DNA from: Heterohyrax brucei
Taxonomy: Eukaryota; Chordata; Mammalia; Hyracoidea; Procaviidae
Assembly (NCBI GenBank): GCA_028571685.1
Contig: CM053156.1
Location: forward strand, 87,733,049 to 87,797,048
Length of the DNA: 64,000 bases
Direction of reading: 5' to 3'
Shown here: one piece after another, positions 1-11,860 of the stretch
Numbering within the stretch: position 1 is the first letter of the stretch
Layout of the letters: every line of letters starts with the position of its first letter
The notes under the pieces: generated by a model
What the model was told of the DNA's origin: nothing
The model's database searches: none
Seen by the model: the letters and a program-made list of their open reading frames with translations, nothing else
Translations under genes and position numbers: made by a program

Positions 1-489
1 AGATTTTTACTTCTTCATTGCCGATACAGATGCTGTTTATTTTTTTTTGTCTAATTGCTGTGGCTAGAATTTCTAGCACAGTGTTGAACAGAAGTGGTGA
101 GAGTGGGCATCCTTGTCTAGTTCCCATTCTCAAAGGGAATTCTTTCAGTCTTTCACCATTTAGGGTGATGAAGGCAGTTGGCTTTGTGTAGATGCTACTG
201 ATTGTGTTGAGTAGTTTTCCCTCTATTCCTATTTTTCTGAGAGTTTTAAGCATGAATGCGTGTTGAACTTTGTCAAATGCCTTTTCTGCATTAATTGACA
301 AAATCAGTTGATTCTTACCACTTGTATTATTAATGTGGTTGATTACATAAATTGTTTTTTGATATTGAACCAGCCTTGTGTCCCTGGAATGAAACCAACT
401 TGATCATGATGAATGATTTTTTTTTTATGCTGTTGAATTCTACTGGCTAGAATTTTGTTGAAGATTTTTACATCTAGGTTCATGAGTGA
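1..489 (-). mobile_element. L1 LINE ORF2 fragment (reverse transcriptase region), 3' part of an inverted L1
   Basis: Read on the minus strand this encodes broken L1 ORF2 reverse transcriptase: an '[10 protein letters not shown]'-type motif near 260-300 and a '[18 protein letters not shown]'-like motif near 70-120. The reading frame is interrupted. The element runs off the left edge of the window. Its innermost ORF2 position, at about 490, is exactly the position where the adjacent plus-strand piece stops. Confidence 0.9.
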
Positions 490-1263
490 ACCTACCAGAA
501 TCTATTGGATACAGGAAAAGCAGTGCTCAGAGGTCAGTTTATCTCTATAACTGCACACATCTGGAAAGAAGAAAGGGCCCAAATTAAATAATGAACCTTA
601 CAGCTTGAACAAATACAAAGAGAGCAACAGAAGAACCCCTCAGGCATCAGAAGAAAACAGATTATAAGGATTAGAGCAGAACTAAATGAATTAGAAAATA
701 GAAAAACAATTGAAAAAACAGAATGAAAAGCTGGTTCTTTGAAAAGATCAACAAAATTGATAAACCACTGGCTGAACTTACAAAAGAGAAACAGCAAAAA
801 ATACAAATAACCTTATTAAGAAATGAGATGGGAGTCATTACAACGGACCCAGCCAAGTGCCGTCAAGTCCCAGCTGAAATAAAAAATATCATAACAGAAT
901 ACTGTGAAAAGCTGTACTCTAACAGGATTGAAAACCTAGGGGAAATGGACAAATTTCTAGATTGATATCACTCACCAAGGTTATCACAGGAGGAGTATAT
1001 CAACTTAATAAATGTATCACAAAGGAAGAGATTGAAAAAGTCATCAAAAATCTACCAACCAAAAAATGTCCTGGCCCAGATGGCTTCACCAGAGAATTCT
1101 ACCAAACTTTTAGAGAAGAGTTAATTCTGATACTATTGAGGCTATTTCATACCATAGAAAGGGCTGGAATACTCCCAAATTCATTCTATAAAGCCAGCAT
1201 AACCCTGATACCAAAGCCAGGGAAAGATCCCACAACAAAAGAAAATTACAGACCAGTATCAGA
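490..1263 (+). mobile_element. L1 LINE ORF2 fragment, inverted 5' part
   Basis: Plus-strand translation gives L1 ORF2 between the endonuclease and reverse transcriptase: 'WFFEKINKIDKPLAEL', '[14 protein letters not shown]' and '[15 protein letters not shown]', then '[19 protein letters not shown]'. Two frames (723-965 and 962-1276) must be joined, so it is a dead copy. It ends at the 'ENYRPVS' position, directly before the L1 position that begins the minus-strand part at 489. Confidence 0.9.
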
Positions 1264-1264
1264 C

Positions 1265-1965
1265 CAGTCTTCTTAATGGCCAGGTGCTATTCTGTTGCAT
1301 GGATAGACCACGTCTCTTCATGGCTGAGTAGTATTCTATCAGATGGTTAGACCACCCTTTTCACAGTTGAGTGGTAGTCCAGTGGATGGGTATATGACTC
1401 CTCTTTGTGGCTGAGTAATATTCCTCTCCATTCATGACCGAGTAGTATTCTATTGGATGTATAGACCACTCCTGTTCACCACTGAGTAGTATTCCAGTGG
1501 ATGGACAGACCACTCCTCTTCATGGCCAGGTGTTATTTGATTGGATGGATAGAACACTCCTCTTTATGGCCAAGTAGTTTTCCATTAGATGGATAGAACA
1601 CTCCTCTTCATGGTTGGGAACTATTCCATTGGATGGATAGACTACTCTTCTTAACAGCTGAATGGGATTCCATTGGATGGATAGACCGCTCATCTTCATG
1701 GCTGAGTACTATTCAGTTGGATGGATAGACCGCTCCTCTTCACAGGCAAGTAGTATTCCATTGGATGGATAGGCCAGTCTCTTGGTGACCAGGTAGTATT
1801 TCACTGGATGGATAGACCATTCCTCTTCATGGCTAATATTACACTGGGTGGATAGACTGCTCCTCTTCATGGCTGAGTAGTATTCCATAGAATGGATAGA
1901 CCACTCCTTTTCATGGCCGAGTAGCATACTGTTGGATAGATAGACCACCTTTTGCTTATCCATCC
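1265..1965. repeat. Minisatellite of about 45 bp, roughly 15 copies, derived from L1 ORF2
   Basis: The unit reads like 'ggctgagtagtattccat' + 'tggatggatagaccactc' + 'ctcttcat' and repeats with substitutions and small length changes. Read on the minus strand, each unit encodes a version of 'EEWSIHPMEYYSAMKR', the motif close to the L1 ORF2 C-terminus. The same source sequence occurs in ordinary L1 context near 3540 and 37720. The array lies directly against the outer end of the inverted L1. Confidence 0.9.
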
Positions 1966-1989
1966 ACTAGTTGTTGGAATCTACATGGC

Positions 1990-2205
1990 TTTTGTTCGGT
2001 GATTCTCACAAACAGATCTTTCCTTCTGGTTCGTCTTAGTCTGGAAGCTCTGTGGAAACCCATTCAGTGTCATGACAACACACAAGCCTCCATGGACAGA
2101 CAGGTGGTGACTGCCCCTGAGATGCATTGATGGAGAACTGAACCTGGGTCTCCCACCTGGAGTGTGAGAGGTCTACCACTGACCCACATCTGCTCTCCTG
2201 CAAGT
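1990..2205. repeat. Interspersed repeat, probably SINE-like (unidentified)
   Basis: The stretch contains 'aacacacaagcctccatgg' and 'gaacctgggtctcccacct', followed by a short line about 'ctaccactgac'. A related sequence lies at 59430-59545 (a 'cagcaacacacaag' core). I recognise the style of an afrotherian tRNA-derived SINE or RTE tail but cannot assign a family. The rest of 1966-2424 shows no gene. Confidence 0.4.
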
Positions 2206-2424
2206 GTCAAGGAAGTGTTACAGGCTGGTCAGTGAAAAGTAAAAACTTCCTCCTTTCTACAGTCAGAAGGATTAATGGAGAACAGCTTTCTATGGTGGAA
2301 ACACAGCTTGATTTCACTCTGTATGTGAATCTCCTAAAATTATCTCCCTTTGGGGGCTCAAGACCCTCCCTGAGACCTCCACACTTTCTTTTCTTCTGTT
2401 ATTGGGATTTCTGGTGGCTTGTAT

Positions 2425-3317
2425 TTTCTTTTAAATTATGATTGAATGAAAATGTACGTTCCCATATACACTGCATGCCCACCTATATATGCAGCTCCCA
2501 CTGCTCTCCCTGCCCGGCGACAGCACACTCTTCCTCTCTACTCGGTACATGTTTTATCCTCCCAACAACCTCCTATCCTCTGTACCCACTCGCCTTCCTC
2601 CAGTAAGAGGTCAGCAGGGTGACATCCTATAGATGCACAGAACCATAAAGTGTACGCATTATATGGTCACTCTGTGTCACCAGGTCCAATCGATTCCTGT
2701 CTGAGAGTTGACTTCCATTATGATTTATGGACAGGGGCAGCATCAGGGCCAGGGGCCATGCTTCCAGGGGAACCCTGAGGCCTGTGGACCATCAATTGTG
2801 GTCTTTTAATGGAGCTCTGAGAGTGTACCCCTTTTTATTCCTGTGTTGCCAGTGAGACTCAACTTTGTGAGTTCCATCATGGCTATCACTGGTGGTGGCC
2901 AGGCATCATCCAGTTCTTCCGGTCACAAGTCGATGTAGTCACCCAGTCATGTGGGTCTCTCTGTCTTCTGGGTTCTCTTTCTCCCATGTCATTTTGGTCC
3001 TTGGTGATCACCCGTTCCTGCTGAGTTGGCACCACTTGCTGTACCCTTGGATGGCAGCTTGGCAGTTTTTAAGATCCGAGACGCCACTCACCAATGTGGG
3101 GTGCAGAGAGCTCTCTTAGCAAAAAGCTAGTTGTGCCAATTGGCCTTCGTTTCTCCTGAGAACATAGTCCCTGGCCCCCTGCCCCAGCTACTCTGTCCCT
3201 GTAATATTGGATTAAGATGGGAGGAGTAATCATGTTATGTTGAAGTCCAGTTAATCTTGATCTTCTTTCTAATGTGTCCTGTCTGATACTTCACTCAACT
3301 AAGTTTCTATCAACTAT
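2425..3317 (-). mobile_element. L1 3' UTR
   Basis: This segment lies between the ORF2 end and the T-rich start ('ttttcttttaaattatgatt') that corresponds to the L1 tail. Related 3' UTR sequence, including the 'ccaggca(t/c)catc(c/t)agtt' box, recurs at 36.57-37.64 kb, 46.65-47.11 kb and 50.94-51.66 kb. The listed short frames here (for example 2892-3119) are not genes. Confidence 0.75.
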
Positions 3318-6227
3318 TTAATATAAATCCTCCCCCTCTCGCCCTCCCTCTCTCCCCACCCTTGCAGCCACCAAAGAGTCTTCTATGGATGAATGTGTTT
3401 CTAAGTTCTTATCGTAGGGTTTCATACAATATTTGTCCTTTTGTCGCTGACTGCTTTCACTCAACATAGTGCCCTCCAGTTGAAACCAGGTTATGAGATG
3501 TTTCCTAAAATCATTGTTGTTCTTTATCATTGCACAGTGTTCCATTGACTATATATACCACAGGTTACCTATCCATTCCTCTGTTGTCAGGCATCTGGGT
3601 TGATTCCATCTTTTTGCTATTGTGGACTGTGCTGCGATAAACATTCATGTGCATGTATCGGTTAGTGTGAATGGCCTTGATTCTGTAGGATATATTCAGA
3701 GCAGTGGAATTACTGGGTCAAATAGTATGTCTAGATCGAGCTTTTTAAGGAAGTGCCTGATTCCTTTCCAAAGAGGTTGCATCATTTTGCAATCCCATGA
3801 ACAGTGTAGGAGAGTTCCAGTTTCACCACATCCTCTTCAGCATTTGTTGTTTTGTGTTTTTTTTGGATCATGGTCAACCTTGATGGGGTGAGATGGTATC
3901 TCATTGTAGTTTTTATTTGAATTTCTTTAATAGCTGATGATCATGAGCATGTCCGCATGTGTTTTTTGGCTGCCTGGATCTCCCTTTTAGGGAAGTGTCT
4001 GTCCATCTCCTTTGCCCATCGCTTCATTGGATGATTTATCTTTTCCTTGTTGATATTCTGTAGTACCTTATAGATTATGGAGATCAGGCATCAGTTTGAC
4101 TCTTAGTCATCAGTGTTTGACTCTTAGTAGTTCCCATTTATCTATTTTCTGTTGTTTGTGGTTTGTCTGACAGATTTTGAAGTGTGTCTACATTGTGTAT
4201 TAAAACTTCCATTGTTGTTTCTACTTTTTCTTGGATAAGCTTTATCGTTTTAGATTTGATATTTAGGTATTTTATGCAGTCTGAAATGGTTTTTGTATAG
4301 GGTGTAGGATATGGATCTTGTTTCAGTTTTTTGTGGATGGATATCCAATTTTGCCAGCACCATTTGTTGAAGAGATTGGTTTTTCCCCAGTTTAATGTCA
4401 TAGGGCCTTTGTCAGATACCAGCTGTTCATAGGAGGATGTGTCATCTCTGGGGTCTCAATTCTGTTCCGTTGATCTATCTGTCTCTTTTTGTACCAGTAC
4501 CAGACTGTTTTGACTACTGTGGCAGTGTAATAGGTTCTCAAGTCGGGTAGTGAGAGGCTTCCCAGTGTTCTTCTTCTTCAGTAGTGCTTTAGTGATCTGG
4601 GGCTTCTTCTGATTCCAAACAAAGTTGGCAGTTTGTTTCTCCATCTCATTAAAAAATGTCACTGGGATTTGTATTGAGATTGCGTTATATAAATACATTG
4701 CTTTGGGCAAAATAGACATTTTCACTATGTTAAGTCTTCCTATCCATGAGCAGGATAAGTATCTCCATTTATGTAAGTCTCTCATAGTTCCTTGTAGTAA
4801 AGGTTTGTAGTTCTTTTTGTAAAGGTCTGTTATTTCTCTGGTTAAATTTATTCCTAAGTACTTTACTTCTTAGGGGCTATTGTAAATGGTATTGATTTGG
4901 TGATAGTGGGTTAAGTCCCACCAATGCTAATGACAGGGTTGGCAGTTCAGATCCACCAGGCACTCCTTGAATACTCTGGGGGTCAGTTCTACCCTGGCCC
5001 CTAGGGTCGCCATGAGCCAGATCCGACTCAGCGGCACTTGGCTGGCTTGGTGATTTCTTCCTTAATAATCTCGTTGTTGGTATAAAGGAATCCTACTGAT
5101 TTACTTATGTTTATCTTGTATCCTGAGACTTTGCTGAACTGTTCTATCAGTCTGAGTAGTTTACTTATGGATTCTTTGGGATTCTCTGTGTATACAATCA
5201 TATCATCTGCAAACAGGGAGATTTTGACTTGTTCTTTGCCAGTACAGATGCCCTTTATTTCATGGTCTTGTCAAATTTCTCTGGCTAGAACTTCTAATAC
5301 AGTGTTGAATAGGAGAGGTGAGCGTGGGCATCCTTGTCTAGTTCTTGTTCTCAAGGGAAACTGTTTCAGTCTCTCTCCATTCAGGATGATGTAGGCAGTT
5401 GATTTTGTATAAATGCCCCTTATTGCACTGAGGAATTTGCCATCTATTCCTATTTTGCTGAGAGTTTTTAACATAAATAGGTGTTGGACTTTATCAAATG
5501 CCTTTTCTGCATCAATAGACAAAAATCAGGTGATTCTTGTCTTTTGTGTTATTTATGTGCTTGATCACATGAATTATTTTTCTGATGTTGAACCGGCCTT
5601 CATCCTTAGTATTAATCCAACTTAGTCATGATGGATTATTTTTTTCAATAGTTTGTTGTATTCTTTTAGCAAGAATTTTGTTGAAGATTTTTTGCATCTA
5701 GATTCATGAGTGATATTGGTCTGTAGTTTTCCTTTTTGGTTAGATCTTTCCATGGCTTTGGTACCAGGGTTATGCTGGGCTTGATAGAATGAATTTGGGA
5801 GTATTCCATCCCTTTCTATACTGTGAAATAGTCTCAGTAGTGTTGGAGATAACTCTTCTCTAAAAGCTTGGTAGAATTCTGTGGTGAAGCCATTTGGGCC
5901 TGGGCTTTTTTTTGGTTGGTAGTTTTTGATGACTTTTTCAATCTCTTTCTTTGTGATGGGTATATTAAGTTGTTCTGCTTCACCTTGTGATAATTTTGGT
6001 AGGTGATGTGAATCAAGGAATTTGTCCATTTATTCCAGGTTTTCAAACTTGTTAAGAGTACAGTCTTTCTTAGTATTCTGTTATGATATTTTTTATTTCT
6101 GTTGGATCTGTTGTGTCAGTTCCCTCTCATTTCTTATTTGGGTTATTTGTTTCCTTTCCTGTTTTTCTTTAGTAAGTTTAGCCAATGGTTTGTCAATTTT
6201 GTCAATCTTTTCCAAAAAACAGCTGTT
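3318..6227 (-). pseudogene. L1 ORF2 remnant, reverse transcriptase and C-terminal parts
   Basis: Minus-strand frames give successive ORF2 pieces. The C-terminal part is at 3545-3318, followed by 'LFNKWCWQNWISIHKKLK' at 4401-4138 and 'GRLNIVKMSILPKAMYLYNAI' at 4785-4456. The reverse transcriptase '[11 protein letters not shown]...[18 protein letters not shown]' is at 5522-5271, and 'KKSPGPNGFTTEFYQAF' is at 6029-5622. Stops and frameshifts separate the pieces. The domain order matches L1. An AfroSINE splits the sequence at 4901-5052, and the 6228-8268 block separates it from the N-terminal half. Confidence 0.9.
4901..5052 (+). mobile_element. AfroSINE inserted in the L1
   Basis: A tRNA-derived SINE with 'ggcagttcagatccacca' and 'cgccatgagccagatccg' followed by 'actcagcggcac'. 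L1 ORF2 sequence is continuous across it ('gggctattgtaaatgg' before and 'cttccttaataatctcg' after), so it inserted after the L1. Confidence 0.85.
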
Positions 6228-7785
6228 TTAGTCAGCTAGGGCTGCTTTAACACAGATACCACAGAGTGAATGGCTTTAACAAAGGAAGGCTTATTCTTAC
6301 ACAGTCTGGTTGGCTACAAGTCTAAATTCAGGATGTGCACTCCAGGGGAAGGCTTTCCCCCATGTGAACTCTAGAGGAAAGTCCAGTATTGTATCAGTCC
6401 TTGTCCAGGGAGCATTTTGGCACAGGAACTTCAGGTCTGAAGGACACACTCTTCTCCTGGTGCTGCTTTCTTGAGGTTCCCAATTCTCAGCCTGTCTCCC
6501 TTTCCTTTTATCTCTTGCAGGATGAAAGGATTAAGGGTGGGACAAGCCATACTCTAGGGAAACTCCCTTTATAGTGGCGCAGGGAGGTGATCTTATAAAG
6601 GGATTTACAGTCCCACCCTAATCCTTTAACATACAACATAGGAAAATAAAAAAAAAGGAGGACAGTCACAAGATACTGGGAATTATGGCCCAGCCACATG
6701 GCTATACATGTTTTTGGGGAGACACAATTCGATCCATGACATCCTACCCTTTGGCACCCCAAAAATCACATTATAGAAACATGTAACACCTTCATATCAT
6801 CATAGCAAAATCATGTCCATCCCACATGACAGAAGTCTTAAATCATTTCCAAGTGCAAAATATGAAAACTCTTCTACATGTGTGAAACCTAGAAGGCAAG
6901 GTATCTGCTTCCAAAGGTGCAACAGCAGAACAGACACAAATTAGACATTTCATTACAAATTGAAGAAATTGAAGGGAAATATGACATTAACGGGCAACAA
7001 ACAAATCAGCAAAACACATTACATTAGCCTTCAGAGCACTGAAAACACTCTCACATTTTCTGAGACATTTTACACAATGGTCCAGCTTTCCAGTCTGTAG
7101 GTATTGGCCAAACTCTCTGGTTTCTGAGTAGAGACCCCAGCACTGTGCTGCATCTCTGCCTTCAAGGCCCACTTGGACAAAAACTCTGCCCCATTGGCTT
7201 TAGGAGCACCCTAAGCCCAAATGAGTGGCAGTTCTACCCTTATGAATACAGAACACCCTGGTTCCACCCTTTCAAACCCCTGAGGTCATCGCCATACCTT
7301 TTGAGACTGAGGCAGCTCAGCTTTGCGTGCTGTTTGTCCTGTCAGCTTCAGCTTCCTGTGGCCACATGGCCTGGGCCTCAGGCCCACATCTGCCCTGCTG
7401 GGGCAAGTGTTCCCAAGCTCTGTAGCTCCACTGATTTAAGTGCCCGGAGGCACCCCACTCTTGCTGGAAAGCGTCCTGCCCAAAGGCACTCGGCTCTCCC
7501 TCTCTGTGGGTCAGCAAGGCCAGCTGCACCAATTTAAGTGCCCAGAGGCACCCCGTTCCATGAGGAAAACTGTGTGTGCAGGCACTCAGCTTTCTCGCTC
7601 CATGGGTTGGCTCCAGTGCTGCCTCTGGTTCTGCTGCTGCTACCACCAGTCCTCTGTTGTTTCTCACTGTCTGCACCTTCTTCGTTCCTTCTGAATCTTC
7701 TGTCCATTCACAGTTTGAAAATGGCTTCCACTTTTTAGGTATTTGCTAGAGCAGCACCCCATTCTCAGGGTACGAAATTGTCTTA
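6228..7785. mobile_element. LTR-like element with internal part (MaLR-like), inserted in the L1
   Basis: It starts 'agtcagctagggctgcttt', a style known from mammalian MaLR LTRs, and the first 510 bp recur at 57266-57732. The remainder (6746-7785) has the low-coding, GC-mixed look of a MaLR internal region, with several meaningless overlapping frames at 7145-7738. It interrupts the L1 between 'acagctgtttt' at about 6227 and 'acagctttt' at about 8270, which may be target duplication remnants. Family assignment is inference. Confidence 0.55.
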
Positions 7786-8268
7786 GGCTGGGTTTTCTAG
7801 GGAAGCAAAACCAGTAACACATGTAGGTACAAGGAAAGATTTATAATATGTATAGATAGATAGATATAGGAAACAGCTCACGCAATCACAGAAGCTGAAT
7901 GTCCCAAGTTCTGGCACAAACCTCATGTGGCCACGGAAGCTGAGGAACCCAAAGTCAGCGGGTCAGAGACCAGAGTTCTAGATCACCGGTTGTGTAGGTT
8001 GGTGAATCCCAAGCTGGTGGCGAGACAGAGCGGCAGAAGCTGGTGAACCCAGGATCAGCAGGTCAGGGAGCAGGACTCTCAAATCCAGGAACCAGACGCA
8101 GGAAGAAGAGAGCGGGAGCTCCTGGGTATGTGAGCAGACCAGCAGTAGTATTAGTAGGTCGAGAGATGAGAGCTGAGGGTGGGAAGCCGCTACAAACCCC
8201 ACCCTGCCACTTAATACAGCAGCCAAATATGGAGTAGCCAAGTTGACATAATCCTGACCACCACAACA
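7786..8268. mobile_element. LTR-like or non-autonomous element, 'ttaggctgggttttctag' family
   Basis: The element begins 'gtcttaggctgggttttct' and then 'agggaagcaaaaccag', and includes a short (gata)n tract at about 7850. A reverse-complement relative lies at 30548-31085, ending 'ctggttttgctcctct' + 'agagaagccagcctg'. The paired copies show that it is a dispersed repeat with defined ends. No coding region is recognised. Confidence 0.55.
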
Positions 8269-8269
8269 G

Positions 8270-9425
8270 CTTTTGGACTTTTCAGTTTCTTCCGTTGTTC
8301 TTCTATTCTCTAATTCGTTTAGTTCTGCTGTAATGTTTATGATATGCTTTCTTCTGGTGCCTGAGGGATTCCTCTGTTGTTCTCTCTCTACTTGTTCAAG
8401 CTCTAGGGTTAGTTCATTCTTTGATTTGGTTTCTTCCTTCCAGATGTGTGCGTTTGTGGAGATAAACTGACCTCTGAGCACTATTTTGGCTGTATCCCAT
8501 AGGTTCTGATAGGAAGTGTTTTCGTTCTCATTGGAGTCTATAAATTTCTTTAGTTCATCCTTGATTTCTTCTCTAACTCATGGCTTTTTGTGCAAGATGC
8601 TGTTCAGTTTCCATGAGTTCCACTTTCTGTCTATGTTTTTTCTGATATTGATTTTGACTTTTATGGCTTTATGATCTGAGAAGATGCTTTGCATTAACTC
8701 AGTGATATGGATTTTGTTGAGAATTGCTTTATATCATAACACATGGTCTATTCTGGAGAACTTTCCATGTGCACTGTAGAAGAAGGTGTGGTTGTCCACT
8801 GATGGATAGAAAATTCTGTATATGTCGATGAGGTCTAGTTGGTTAATTGTAATAAGGTCTTCTGTGTCTTTATTGACCTTTTTTTCTAGACTATCTGTCC
8901 AATATTGAGAGTGGAGTGTTGAAGTTTCCCACTATTATTGTGGAGTGATCTGTCTCTTTTCTGAGTGTAGTCAGTGTTTCTTTGACATATTTAGGTGCTC
9001 CAATATTAGGTGCAGAAATATTTAATATTGTTAAGTCCTATTTGTGTATTGAAACTTTCAGCAATGAATAGAGTCCGTCTTTGTCCACAATGGTGGATCT
9101 TACGTTAAAATGTATTTTATCTGAGATTAGAATTGCCACCCCTGCTCTCTTTGTTCATTGTTAGCTTGATATATATTCTTCCATCCTTTAATTTTCATTT
9201 TGTTCCTGTCTTTAAGGTGAGTTTCTTGTAGGCAACATATGAATGGGTTGTGTCTTTTGATCCAAGATGTCACTCAGTGGCTCTTCATTGGAGCGTTGAG
9301 TCCATTCACATTCAATGTAATTATTGATAGGTATGTCTTCAGTGCTGTCATTGTGATATGTTTATTTTTGTGTTGATGTTTTCTCTGTTTTTATTAATCT
9401 GTCTGGGGCATCCTTCTTTGTGAGT
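8270..9425 (-). pseudogene. L1 ORF2 remnant, N-terminal (endonuclease) part
   Basis: L1 sequence resumes exactly where the insertion at 6228-8268 ends. The minus strand encodes 'QFISTNAHIWKEETKSKNELT' (split by stops), the linker after the endonuclease, and then degraded endonuclease sequence toward 9.4 kb. The frame is broken many times. Confidence 0.8.
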
Positions 9426-10545
9426 TGGTTTTTCATGTTTTTCAGGGTTGGTTTTGTGGTTGTTGAGACTCTGTGTTACGTTTCTTGATTTGATATGTTG
9501 CATCTTTATTGTGCTTTACAGCTACCCTTATGATCCTGCTTAATAAACTATGTATAAGCCCAGTTTTAATTACTACCTGTCTTGTCAGCTTCCTCTCCAT
9601 CTGCCTTGACTGTGCCCCCTTCAATATTTCTTGTAGCTTTGGTTTGATTTTTACAAAGTCTCTGAGTTTCTGTTTATCTGCGAATGTCTTAATTTCATTT
9701 TCATGTTTGAAATATAGTTTTGTAGGATATGTAATTCTTGGTTGGAAGTTCTTCTCCTTCGAGGTTTTGAATGTGTCATGCCACTGTCTCTGTGCCAGCA
9801 TTGTTTCTGCTGAGAAATCTGACAAAAGCCTATAAGGTTACCCTCTGAATGTTAGCTTTGCTTTGAGTCTTGCTACCTTTAAGAGTTTCTGCTTAAGTTT
9901 TATTTTGTTAAGCTTGATTATAGTATATCGTGGAGTCTTTCTTTGGAGATCTATATTGAGTGGTGCTCGATATATATCTTGGATATCTATATTCTCTTCT
10001 TTCATAATTTCTGGGAAGTTTTCTGTCAGCAGCTCAGCAGCAGTCCTCCCTGTGTTCTTAGGTGTCTCACTCTGTTCAGAAACTCCAATTAATCATAGAT
10101 TGTTCCTCTTAATAGAGTCCCACATGCTTTTTAATGCTTCTTCATTTTTCTTGTTTCTTTTTTCTGATTTCTCCTCATAGATGCTAGAGTCAATAGCTCT
10201 GTCTTCCAAATCAGAAAGTCTCTTTTCCATTTGTTCCATTCTGTTTTCTTGGCTTTGCATTGAAGTTTCTATGTCTTTGATTTTGTTCTTGATCTGTTGG
10301 ATTTCAGAGTACTGATATTCCATCAGATCAAACAGCATGCTTTATTTTTCATTTTGCTCTGTTGCATTTTGTATAAGGTCTAGGAGAGCTCTATATATAA
10401 TCCTTTTGTATTCACCTTCTGATAGTCTCAGAAAAGCTTCTTCATCTGGGAAGTTGTGAGGTGCTTTCTTTGGGGGGCCTTCTGATGCCGTGGGTGATTT
10501 CTTGGTTATGGTTTTATCCAGAGTTTGTTGTTTTTTGGGCTTCAT
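9426..10545 (-). pseudogene. L1 ORF1 remnant (RNA-binding protein of L1)
   Basis: Minus-strand frames give the N-terminal part (10545-10342), then a coiled-coil-like stretch 'QQIKNKIKDIETSMQSQENR' at 10338-10093. The C-terminal domain follows at 9825-9442, including 'AQRQWHDTFKTSKEKNFQPR'. This order and size match L1 ORF1p, which binds L1 RNA as a trimer. Frameshifts separate the three pieces. Confidence 0.85.
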
Positions 10546-11640
10546 GTAGGTCAGTAGAGGTTGGGAGAGATGCCATGAGGGTGGACCACGGTTGTTTCTC
10601 TAGGCCATCTTAAAAGTAAAGAGTATCTGACGACTTCCAGTCAGTCAGGTTTTCAGGTGCATAGATCCCTCTTCCCAGCTGGCAAAGTAAGCACCTCTAT
10701 ATTGAACCCTAGCCAAGCGCCAAGTGACATCAAGTCAGATCCGACCCTGTTAATAAACTAGCTCGAAGTACAGAAAGGCTACTTCCCTGCTGGCCTCTGT
10801 TGTTGGGCCCAGCTGTGGGCGATACTGTGTAGAATTCTGCTTTTCTGCTCACAAAGCTCTCTCTTCTCATCAGGCACTACCTTCAAACCCAGGAATTAGG
10901 TCCAGCTGAGGCTTCTGTATGAGTATCCTCGCCTGTCAGTGGAACAATATGGCATCTTGCACATGCTTGCCACCCGGTTGGGACCAGGCTAGTGGCGGAA
11001 AGAGAGGCCAAAAGTGTGGAGATGCCCAGAGTCCACAGCCTTCGTTGCCAGGCCCCAGCCTTAGGGGTCACTGTGGAAAACAGCACCCTCTCTGCCAGAA
11101 AAGCACTCTCCCCCAGCAGTCGCCACCTCCCAGTCTAGGAGCCAAGTCCAGCTGGGGCTTCCACCTGGGTGTCTCCATTTCCCAATGGATCAAGATGGCG
11201 TCCTGCACAAGCTAGCCACCGCATCCTTATAGCTACCACATGGCAGAGGTAGAAAGATAGGCCAAAGGAGCTGAGATGCAGAGTCCAAAGCCAGGCTTTC
11301 AGAACAGGATGATTGCACTTACCAATCTCCCTAGCAGTGCGTCTGAGACCAGCGGCCAGTCAAGTCCCATCTCTACCTACCAGCCAACACAGGGAAAAAA
11401 AACCAAAGTGGTGAGTTACCTTTGGTCCATGCAAGCCTGCGTTCACTGAGAGTGGGGTCAGTGAAAGAGAGGAAATTTTGCATTCAGTGGTATGGAGTCC
11501 AAATTAACAGCCCTGTGCCGCATCCTGGGGCTCACTAGGTATCGAGAAAGCTCTGTTTAATTATCAGTTCAGGTTTTGGTTTCCAGAGGGGTTTAGGGAG
11601 ATGTGTGGTTTAGTTCACCATCTTGACTCTGCTGGCCTGT
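10546..11640 (-). mobile_element. L1 5' UTR with internal promoter region
   Basis: This GC-richer block lies upstream of ORF1 on the minus strand and ends near 'caccatcttgactctgct' at about 11610-11635. It carries repeated similar segments (about 10.89-11.05 kb and 11.10-11.25 kb share 'atggc(a/g)tc(c/t)tgcaca'), like the tandem monomers of some L1 promoters. That monomer reading is inference. Confidence 0.6.
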
Positions 11641-11697
11641 ATTTTCTAAGCTGGTATTTCCTCAACCTGCATAGAACTGCCCCTGGGGTTCCCAAGG

Positions 11698-11860
11698 CTG
11701 TGCTGGGAGAAACTCAGCCAGAATGCTCCTTAGAAGCAAGTGTGGTGAGACATCATCTTGTGTACTTTGGACATATTCTCAGGAGACATCAATTCCACAT
11801 CAGGCTGGGTAAAGTAGAGGGTCAGCAAAAAAGAGGACCCACTGTTCTCCAGTGAGACAT
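11698..11860 (+). mobile_element. RTE LINE 3' fragment (elephant-type RTE)
   Basis: It contains 'cagccagaatgctccttag' and 'catcttgtgtactttggac' followed by 'gtagagggtcagcaaaaa'. This box series is shared with the RTE copies at 27180-27330, 28870-29010 and 40210-40360. Confidence 0.75.

Larger units (their letters stand above)
2425..11640 (-). mobile_element. Near-full-length L1 LINE (minus strand), interrupted by later insertions
   Basis: This element reads from a 5' UTR at the right (about 10.55-11.64 kb) through ORF1 (about 9.43-10.55 kb) and ORF2 (about 3.3-9.4 kb) to a 3' UTR at the left (2.43-3.32 kb). After removal of the insertions at 4901-5052 and 6228-8268, it is about 7 kb, typical for a mammalian L1. 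All parts are collinear and in one orientation. Frameshifts and stops in both ORFs make it inactive. Confidence 0.88.

Noticed and set aside
7145-7738. Overlapping open frames up to 130 aa on both strands
   Set aside because: They lie in the internal part of an LTR-like element, overlap in several frames and have no domain or splice support.
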